Source: Aquificota bacterium (GTDB lineage: Bacteria > Aquificota > Aquificia > Aquificales > Hydrogenothermaceae). Taken from it: DNA of 14,885 bases. The stretch is taken from assembly GCA_013153795.1 (NCBI GenBank), contig JAADDV010000082.1, positions 1 to 14,885 of the forward strand. Reading direction: 5' to 3'. Each line of letters begins with the position of its first letter. Position 1 is the first letter of the stretch. The notes beneath the pieces were generated by a model. The model was not told the DNA's origin, ran no database searches, and worked only from the letters and a program-made list of their open reading frames with translations. Below, in pieces: positions 13,028 through 14,885 of this stretch. A program made the translations under genes and the position numbers.

Positions 13028-14785
13028 ATGTTTGAGTATATAACAAATTTAGAAAAAGCTATTGAAAGTCTTTCTGCTTTTGAAAAGGATAAATTTGTTT
13101 ATCTGGATACAGAAGTAGCTGTAAAAGACTTTGATAATATAGATTTTTATAATGATAGGGTAAGACTTATTCAGATAGGAAATAGTGAAAAAATTTTTCT
13201 TTATGATATGTTTTCTATCCCTGAGTTTTCTAAATATCTAAAACCTTTTCTGGAAGAAAAAGGGATTATTGGGCATAACCTTAAGTTTGATATTAAATTT
13301 TTAAAATCAAACTTTAATATCTTTCCAGAGGTTGTTTTTGATACGATGATAGCATCTCAGCTTTTATCTGAAAATCCCCAAAAAGAAAGACACTCCCTAT
13401 CTGCTGTTTCTTATCGTTTTACTGAAAATATGATAGAAAAAGCCTATCAAAAATCTTCATGGGATTTAAAAAATTTATCTAAAGAACAACTTAAATATGC
13501 TGCTGAAGATATAGATGTTTTAAGAAAGATATTTCCCTTACTAATAGAAAAATTAAACAGTCTTCCCTCTCCACATAAGGCCACAGGACAAATTCATAAA
13601 ACTTTTGGTTTAAATAATGCTGTTGCCGCTGTAGAGATGGGATTTGTTCCTTTTCTTTCTCTAATTGAGCTTATAGGTATGCCTATAGACAAAGAAAAGC
13701 TGGAGTTTGTTTATAAAGAAAAATCTTCTAAATATCAAAAAGATTATATAGAGTTTGTTAGAAAATATGGGATTGACCCCTTTTCTTCTCAAAAAGTAGC
13801 TTATTGGATTACAAGCAAACTAGGTTTAAAACTTCCAAAAACCCAGAAAGGTTCTTTATCCTCTCAAGATAGTGCTCTAAAACCATACATAGATAGACCT
13901 GAGATAAAAACTCTTTTAGAAATTAGAAAAGAAAAAAAGCTTTTAGATAAACTTAGAGAGCTGAAAGAATATGAAAAAAAAGGAAGGATTTACGGAGAGT
14001 TCAAGCAGATAGGAGCTCCTACTGGAAGAATGGCATCTTTAAAACCAAATTTACAGAATATACCTCGGGAGCTTAAATTTTTGTTTAAAGCACCAGAAGG
14101 AAAAAAGCTTATTGTAGCAGACTACTCTCAAATAGAACTTAGAATAGCAGCTGAGTATGTAAATGAAGAAACAATGATAAAAGCTTTTAAAGAAGATAAA
14201 GACCTTCATAGATACACAGCATCCCTTATTTTGGATAAAGACTATGAAGCAGTAACAAAAGAAGAAAGACAGATGGCAAAAGCTATAAATTTTGGTCTTA
14301 TATATGGCATATCTCCTCGTTCTCTTATGCAGTATGCTAAAAACAATTATGGAATAGATATAACTTTAAAGGAAGCAGAAAGATTTCATGCTAGATTTTT
14401 TGATATATATGAAAATTTTAAACAGTGGCATGAAAAAATAAAAAAAGAGTTAGAAAAACATAGAAAGCTTACTGTCTTTTCTTTGCTTGGAAGGAAAATG
14501 ACTGTTTCAAGATTTACAGATGCAGTTAACTATCCAATACAGGCAACAGGTAGTGATATTTTAAAAATGGCTGCTGTTTTCTTTGGAAGGTTTGCAAAAG
14601 AAAAAAATGCTTTTATTGTAAATCTTGTTCATGATGAAATAATTGTTGAAACAAAAGAGGATATAGCAGAGGAAGTTAAAGAAATTTTATCTAAAAGTAT
14701 GAAAAATGCTGGAGAAATACTTTTAAAAAAAGTGCCTATAAAATATAATATGCAGATTGTAGATTACTGGGATGAAAAAGAGTAA
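13028..14785 (+). CDS. polA: Family A DNA polymerase (PolA) without 5' nuclease domain
   Basis: The 585-residue protein has a DnaQ-like 3'-5' proofreading domain followed by a family A polymerase domain. Exonuclease motifs are D27-T-E29 (VYLDTEV), N84/D88 (IGHNLKFDIKFL) and Y157-x3-D161 (YAAEDIDVL), all intact. Polymerase motifs are TGRMASLKPNLQNIP (332-346), motif A D365 (VADYSQIELR), motif B R414/K418/Y426 (RQMAKAINFGLIYG) and motif C H535-D-E537 (NLVHDEIIVE). The N-terminal 5'-3' nuclease of E. coli Pol I is absent, the usual arrangement in Aquificota. Polymerases of this lineage are reported to resemble those of hot-spring viruses and the apicomplexan plastid replicase. It would serve in repair and primer replacement, needing a separate flap nuclease. 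The ATG has only a weak ribosome site (AAGGGC). Confidence 0.96.
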   Translation: MFEYITNLEKAIESLSAFEKDKFVYLDTEVAVKDFDNIDFYNDRVRLIQIGNSEKIFLYDMFSIPEFSKYLKPFLEEKGIIGHNLKFDIKFLKSNFNIFPEVVFDTMIASQLLSENPQKERHSLSAVSYRFTENMIEKAYQKSSWDLKNLSKEQLKYAAEDIDVLRKIFPLLIEKLNSLPSPHKATGQIHKTFGLNNAVAAVEMGFVPFLSLIELIGMPIDKEKLEFVYKEKSSKYQKDYIEFVRKYGIDPFSSQKVAYWITSKLGLKLPKTQKGSLSSQDSALKPYIDRPEIKTLLEIRKEKKLLDKLRELKEYEKKGRIYGEFKQIGAPTGRMASLKPNLQNIPRELKFLFKAPEGKKLIVADYSQIELRIAAEYVNEETMIKAFKEDKDLHRYTASLILDKDYEAVTKEERQMAKAINFGLIYGISPRSLMQYAKNNYGIDITLKEAERFHARFFDIYENFKQWHEKIKKELEKHRKLTVFSLLGRKMTVSRFTDAVNYPIQATGSDILKMAAVFFGRFAKEKNAFIVNLVHDEIIVETKEDIAEEVKEILSKSMKNAGEILLKKVPIKYNMQIVDYWDEKE

Positions 14786-14805
14786 AAATTTAAGGAGAAG
14801 TAAAT

Positions 14806-14885
14806 ATGACACCAGAAGAAAAAGCAAAACTTGATGAACTTGTAATGAGAGCTTTTACATTAGCATATGAACTTGGAACAAATTT
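14806..14885 (+). CDS. Unidentified gene, first 26 codons (cut by window edge)
   Basis: An ATG at 14806 follows AAGGAG (14794-14797 core) by 8 bases, 20 bases after the polA stop, and the frame stays open to the window end. The visible protein starts MTPEEKAKLDELVMRAFTLA and continues YELGTN. It has no signal peptide and looks like an amphipathic, acidic-basic helix. It is too short to assign. The spacing suggests co-transcription with polA. Confidence 0.65.
   Translation, partial: MTPEEKAKLDELVMRAFTLAYELGTN

Noticed and set aside
1..14885. CRISPR array, tRNA, rRNA or a defence-system cluster
   Set aside because: No regularly spaced repeats, no cloverleaf-like segments and no recognisable defence genes were seen on either strand.

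Overview
The window is a compact, strongly AT-rich bacterial chromosome segment. It carries mostly housekeeping genes, with the tip of a mobile element at its left edge. The gene families suggest a thermophilic member of the Aquificota, most likely Hydrogenothermaceae such as Sulfurihydrogenibium or a relative. The pointers are a PolA of 585 residues with 3'-5' exonuclease and polymerase domains but no 5' nuclease domain, low GC content, Lys/Glu/Ile-rich proteins and a short-form ThiC. This assignment is inferred from gene content; no rRNA is present to confirm it.

Layout. Positions 1-323 (minus) hold the N-terminal part of an IS607-type serine transposase, cut by the window edge. It lies just behind moaA (360-1325, minus; molybdopterin precursor synthesis). 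Pointing away from moaA is a 639-residue exported, cysteine-rich protein of unknown function (1511-3430, plus). It ends at a strong hairpin terminator shared with a convergent DUF501 gene (3466-3909, minus). Divergent from that gene is thpR/ligT (3975-4514, plus), followed by a TPP riboswitch with an intrinsic terminator and then thiC (4697-6064, plus; thiamine pyrimidine synthesis).

From 6092 to 10052 all genes are on the minus strand. In transcription order they are rpiB, glyA, two tiny membrane-protein genes (67 and 37 codons), nadK, ispF and an exported DUF2914 protein. The reading frames of the small genes, nadK and ispF overlap or nearly touch, so this looks like one transcription unit downstream of glyA. 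glyA starts at TTG and rpiB at GTG, both behind strong Shine-Dalgarno sequences.

From 10122 to the right edge all genes are on the plus strand. They are two tandem DsbC-like thiol-disulfide proteins (both 324 residues), an orphan Opp/Dpp-type ABC ATPase, polA, and the first 26 codons of an unidentified gene.

Three non-coding signals stand out. The first is the thiC riboswitch, where a 9-base segment of the aptamer is perfectly complementary to the loop of the downstream terminator, giving a readable switching mechanism. The second is a 10-bp GC-rich inverted repeat (12 bp with two G-U pairs) that would bury the Shine-Dalgarno and the first base of the GTG start of the ABC ATPase gene. The third is a set of short palindromes in the promoter regions. 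The two DsbC-like proteins and the 20-cysteine exported protein suggest active disulfide chemistry in the cell envelope, but nothing in the sequence links them directly. I saw no CRISPR array, tRNA, rRNA or defence-gene cluster. There is no gene-free stretch longer than 300 bases.
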